Below are positions 15,320-18,135 of a stretch of DNA of 18,135 nucleotides, piece by piece. The notes beneath the pieces were generated by a model. The model searched no databases and was not told where the DNA came from. It was given only the letters and a program-made list of their open reading frames with translations. The position numbers and the translations under genes are program-made. The first letter of the stretch is position 1; the number at the start of each line of letters is the position of its first letter. Source of the DNA: JBBQVS01 sp038211295 (GTDB lineage: Bacteria > Chloroflexota > Ktedonobacteria > Ktedonobacterales > Ktedonobacteraceae); NCBI GenBank assembly GCA_038211295.1, contig JBBQVS010000080.1:1-18135 (forward strand). The letters are read 5' to 3'.

Positions 15320-16951
15320 ATGTCAAAACAGAAGAGCCTCTGGATATTGCTTGCGACAATTCTGGGGTCGAGTATGGCGTTTATTGATAGTAGTGTCGTC
15401 AATGTTGCCTTGCCGCGACTGCAATCGGAGTTACATGCGAGCGCATCGAGTGTGCAATGGGTGGTCGAGGCATACGCACTGTTGCTGGGTGCGCTGATTC
15501 TGATTGGTGGTTCTCTAGGCGACCAGTTTGGGCGCAAACGTATTTTTATGCTGGGCGTCATTGTCTTCGCGCTGGCCTCGATCTGGTGCGGTTTCTCACA
15601 AACGATTGAGCAGCTTATTCTTGCGCGTTCTGTACAGGGCGTCGGCGGTGCGCTACTGACACCGGGAAGCCTCGCAATTATCCGCTCTTCCTTTGATAGC
15701 GCGGAACGTGGCAAAGCTATCGGCACCTGGTCTGGCTTTTCCTCTATCACATCAGCACTGGGGCCACTGCTGGGTGGTTGGCTCGTGCAAAACACGTCGT
15801 GGCGTTGGATTTTCTTTATCAACATCCCACTCGCGATTATTGTGCTGGTTGTCTCTGTGCTGCATCTGCCGGAAAGTCGGAGCGAGGAAGGCCCACGACA
15901 CCTTGATTTCCCCGGTGCTATTCTGACCGCGCTTGGTCTGGGTGGTGTTGTGTATGGTCTTATCCAAGCACAAAATGTCGGTTTCGCTGACCCTATTGTG
16001 CTGTCGTGTATCATTGGCGGCTTAATCGCTCTTGGCCTGTTCCTCGTTGTCGAGCAGCGAAGCCCCGCGCCAATGATGCCACTCACCCTGTTTCGTTCAC
16101 GCATGTTTAGCGGCACAAACCTGCTCACGTTGTTGCTCTACGCCGCGCTGGGGGGTGCGCTCTTCTTTCTGCCCTTCAACTTGATTAGCGCACAGGGCTA
16201 TACCGCAACCGCCGCAGGAGCCTCGCTGCTCCCCTTTACGTTGCTCTCGTTCTCCCTCTCTCGCTGGTCGGGCGGACTGGTCGCCCGCTACGGTTCACGC
16301 CTACCCCTTATTATCGGGCCGAGTATCGCCACCGTTGGTTTTGTCCTGTTCGCGCTCCCCGGACTCGGAGGCAGTTACTGGCTCACCTACTTTCCGGCGG
16401 TTGTTGTGCTGGGCCTGGGCATGACTATCACAATCGCGCCTCTGACAACAACGGTGATGGGTGCGGTAGAAGATCGCTACTCTGGCACCGCGTCAGGTGT
16501 CAATAACGCGGTTGCCCGTATTGCTGGCCTGCTGGCGATTGCGATACTTGGAATCTGCGTCGCGACGGTATTCAGAAGTAGCTTGAATAGCACAATTACC
16601 AACCTACACCTGCCCTCCGGTCTGCAACAAACAATACTCGCGCAACATGATCGACTGACCGGTATCGATATTCCCAACACCGTACAAGGCGCGACACGGA
16701 CAGCTATCCGCACGGCAATCGATGAGTCATTTATCGCTGGCTTTCGCCTGGCAATGCTTGTTTCCGCAGGGCTTGCGCTTGGCAGTGCGCTCTGTGCGTT
16801 TTTCTTTGTTTCGGCACCAGTCAAACCATCCAAAAGCGTGGCGGAACATCATAGTGGAGATAACGCGTGTACGCTTACCTACGCTCATCAGCATACTGAT
16901 GATAAGCATGAACATATTTCAGAAAAAGATGCCGCACCTGCTCAAAAATAA
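15320..16951 (+). CDS. MFS multidrug-type exporter, DHA2 (EmrB/QacA) family
   Basis: A 543-aa inner-membrane transporter with about 14 helices, expected to expel drugs or metabolites in exchange for protons. Hallmarks are Asp23 in AFIDSSVVNVALP (TM1), motif A GDQFGRKR (67-74), RSVQGVGGALLTPGSLAII (motif B/C region) and a duplicated long second half. The C-terminal cytoplasmic tail (about 505-543) is unusual. It carries HH in VAEHHSG and AHQHTDDKHEHISEK, so six His in about 30 residues, which might bind metal. AGAGGA at 15304-15309 precedes the ATG by ten bases. The gene is divergent from the glucodextranase and only 20 bases before the FGGY kinase, so the two are probably cotranscribed. The substrate is unknown. 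A short inverted repeat (16885-16902) lies inside its 3' end. Confidence 0.93.
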   Translation: MSKQKSLWILLATILGSSMAFIDSSVVNVALPRLQSELHASASSVQWVVEAYALLLGALILIGGSLGDQFGRKRIFMLGVIVFALASIWCGFSQTIEQLILARSVQGVGGALLTPGSLAIIRSSFDSAERGKAIGTWSGFSSITSALGPLLGGWLVQNTSWRWIFFINIPLAIIVLVVSVLHLPESRSEEGPRHLDFPGAILTALGLGGVVYGLIQAQNVGFADPIVLSCIIGGLIALGLFLVVEQRSPAPMMPLTLFRSRMFSGTNLLTLLLYAALGGALFFLPFNLISAQGYTATAAGASLLPFTLLSFSLSRWSGGLVARYGSRLPLIIGPSIATVGFVLFALPGLGGSYWLTYFPAVVVLGLGMTITIAPLTTTVMGAVEDRYSGTASGVNNAVARIAGLLAIAILGICVATVFRSSLNSTITNLHLPSGLQQTILAQHDRLTGIDIPNTVQGATRTAIRTAIDESFIAGFRLAMLVSAGLALGSALCAFFFVSAPVKPSKSVAEHHSGDNACTLTYAHQHTDDKHEHISEKDAAPAQK

Positions 16952-16971
16952 CTATGAAGAGGTACTTTTTT

Positions 16972-18135
16972 ATGGCAGACACAGCACAAAACGGTCAATC
17001 GCTCATGCAAAAAGCTGCGCAAGCTACTCAGACGACGAACCCTCAGCCGTCATTTGTGCTTGCGCTTGACGTTGGCACATCATCGACGCGCACACTCCTG
17101 TTTGACAGGACAGGTGCGACCATTCCTGCCGTTCACGCGCAGCGTCCTTATAAGCTCACAGTGACGGATGATGGCGAGGTTTCGGTTGACGCGGACGCCC
17201 TTGTCGATGTTGTCGCGCAGACGATTGACGATGCGCTGAAACAGGCGGGTTTGCTAGCAGAACAGATACAGGCCGTTGCGATAGATACATTCTGGCATAG
17301 TCTGCTTGGAGTTGATGCAGCAAACAAGCCGCTTACACCTGTCATCACCTGGGAGGATACGCGTCCCTATAGCGCGGCGATAGAGCTACGCTCGCAGCTT
17401 GACGCGGAGGCGGTACATCAACGTACAGGTGCGCCGCTTCACGCGAGTTTCTGGCCCGCGAAGTTGCGCTGGTTAGCAACAAATCAATCCGACACTTTCA
17501 AGCAAGTGACGCAATGGATTTCTTTTGGCGAGTATCTGCACCGCAAGTTTCTTGGCAAATCCGTGTGCGCTCTGGCGATGGCGTCCGCGACTGGCCTGCT
17601 CAATACGCGTGCGCGTGCGTGGGATACCGACCTGATGAAGCTTCTTGCCATTCGTCCCGAACAGTTGCCACAGTTAGGTGACACGCATGATAGTTTGCGC
17701 GGCCTGACCTCCGAATATGTCTCAGCATGGCCCGCGCTACGAAATGTACCCTGGTTTCCCGCGATTGGCGACGGCGCGGCGGCGGCTGTCGGCTCCGGTT
17801 GCGCTACGACTGCACGCTGGTCGTTGACGATAGGAACATCGAGTGCCGTGCGGGTGGTACTACCACCTGAACGCGCCACGCCCTCGTCAGGGTTATGGAT
17901 GTATTTGATTGACGCGAAACGCGCTATTCTGGGAGGTGCGCTTAGCGAAGGTGGAAACATGCTCAACTGGTTCGCGAATACGCTCAAGTTGCCCGCGCTC
18001 CCCGACGCTGAGCCACTGGTCGCGGCACTGAAGCCGGACGCGCACGGCCTGACAATCTTGCCCTTTATCTCCGGTGAACGCAGTCCTGGCTGGCACGCAG
18101 ACGCACATATGACCATCATGAACTTGCATACTCAT
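16972..18135 (+). CDS. FGGY-family carbohydrate kinase, gluconokinase-like (3' part missing)
   Basis: Open to the right edge, 388 codons with no stop. The N-terminal FGGY lobe starts LALDVGTSSTRTLLFD (about 32-47), the phosphate-binding segment. AIDTFWHSLLGVD and ITWEDTRP follow in the sugar-binding region. The second lobe begins with PAIGDGAAAAVGSG, SLTIGTSSAVR and LPFISGERSPGW. That pattern, with HASFWPAKLRW and GERSPGW, fits the gluconokinase/xylulokinase-like branch and I lean to gluconokinase. Family kinases phosphorylate a sugar or sugar acid with ATP. An unusual 30-residue polar N-terminal extension precedes the first strand. AAGAGG at 16957-16962 supports 16972. An in-frame ATG at 16954 lacks a ribosome site. 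It follows the MFS gene by 20 bases. The missing end prevents a firmer call. Confidence 0.9.
   Translation, partial: MADTAQNGQSLMQKAAQATQTTNPQPSFVLALDVGTSSTRTLLFDRTGATIPAVHAQRPYKLTVTDDGEVSVDADALVDVVAQTIDDALKQAGLLAEQIQAVAIDTFWHSLLGVDAANKPLTPVITWEDTRPYSAAIELRSQLDAEAVHQRTGAPLHASFWPAKLRWLATNQSDTFKQVTQWISFGEYLHRKFLGKSVCALAMASATGLLNTRARAWDTDLMKLLAIRPEQLPQLGDTHDSLRGLTSEYVSAWPALRNVPWFPAIGDGAAAAVGSGCATTARWSLTIGTSSAVRVVLPPERATPSSGLWMYLIDAKRAILGGALSEGGNMLNWFANTLKLPALPDAEPLVAALKPDAHGLTILPFISGERSPGWHADAHMTIMNLHTH

Noticed and set aside
15289..16128. 279-codon minus-strand frame inside the MFS gene
   Set aside because: No domain is recognisable, and it mirrors the codon bias of the MFS gene on the other strand.
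17484..18119. 211-codon minus-strand frame inside the FGGY kinase
   Set aside because: The plus frame gives clear kinase motifs throughout. The minus frame is low-complexity Ser/Ala/Arg sequence.
1..18135. CRISPR array, tRNA, rRNA, insertion sequence or defence system
   Set aside because: I saw no regularly spaced repeats, no cloverleaf or rRNA-like sequence and no transposase, nuclease or restriction genes. By-eye reading cannot exclude small RNAs.

Overview
The window is about 18 kb of chromosome-like DNA with roughly even base composition and dense gene packing. It carries eleven complete protein genes and a partial gene at each end. Gene content points to a soil-type heterotroph with a large regulatory and carbohydrate repertoire: a MacB/YtrF-type ABC exporter with a NarL-type two-component system, an ArsR-DUF2087 regulator, a VC0807-family membrane protein, a large secreted glucodextranase/glucoamylase and an Rhs-like secreted protein. 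I think Chloroflexota, perhaps class Ktedonobacteria, is the best guess, but this rests on protein style and no rRNA or marker gene is present.

Layout. Positions 1-400 (minus) hold the start of an Rhs/YD-repeat-like secreted protein that leaves the left edge. Its signal peptide and body lie in different frames. A 380-base gap separates it from a plus-strand run: ABC ATPase (780-1532), FtsX/MacB-like permease of 903 aa (1560-4271), a strong hairpin (4284-4321), histidine kinase (4379-5851), response regulator (5866-6525) and a Gfo/Idh/MocA oxidoreductase (6558-7667). The ABC pair and the kinase/regulator pair probably form one sensing and export module. A near-consensus promoter overlapped by symmetric repeats (7732-7780) drives an ArsR-DUF2087 regulator (7800-8384). 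An intercistronic segment with several nested inverted repeats (8399-8522) leads to an APC amino acid permease (8542-9987). A 21-bp perfect hairpin separates this from a convergent VC0807-like membrane protein (10070-10792, minus).

A divergent uracil-DNA glycosylase (10979-11656) ends at a U-tract terminator and faces the end of a secreted four-part GH15 glucodextranase/glucoamylase (11737-15072, minus). Divergent from that are a 14-TM DHA2-type MFS transporter with a histidine-rich tail (15320-16951) and, 20 bases on, an FGGY carbohydrate kinase (16972 to the right edge, partial).

Most of the window is ordinary housekeeping or accessory metabolism. The points most worth a second look are the frameshifted secretion signal at the left end, the structured segment before the amino acid permease, the operator cluster on the arsR-like promoter, and the long perfect hairpins without U-tracts. 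I saw no CRISPR array, tRNA, rRNA, insertion sequence or phage module.
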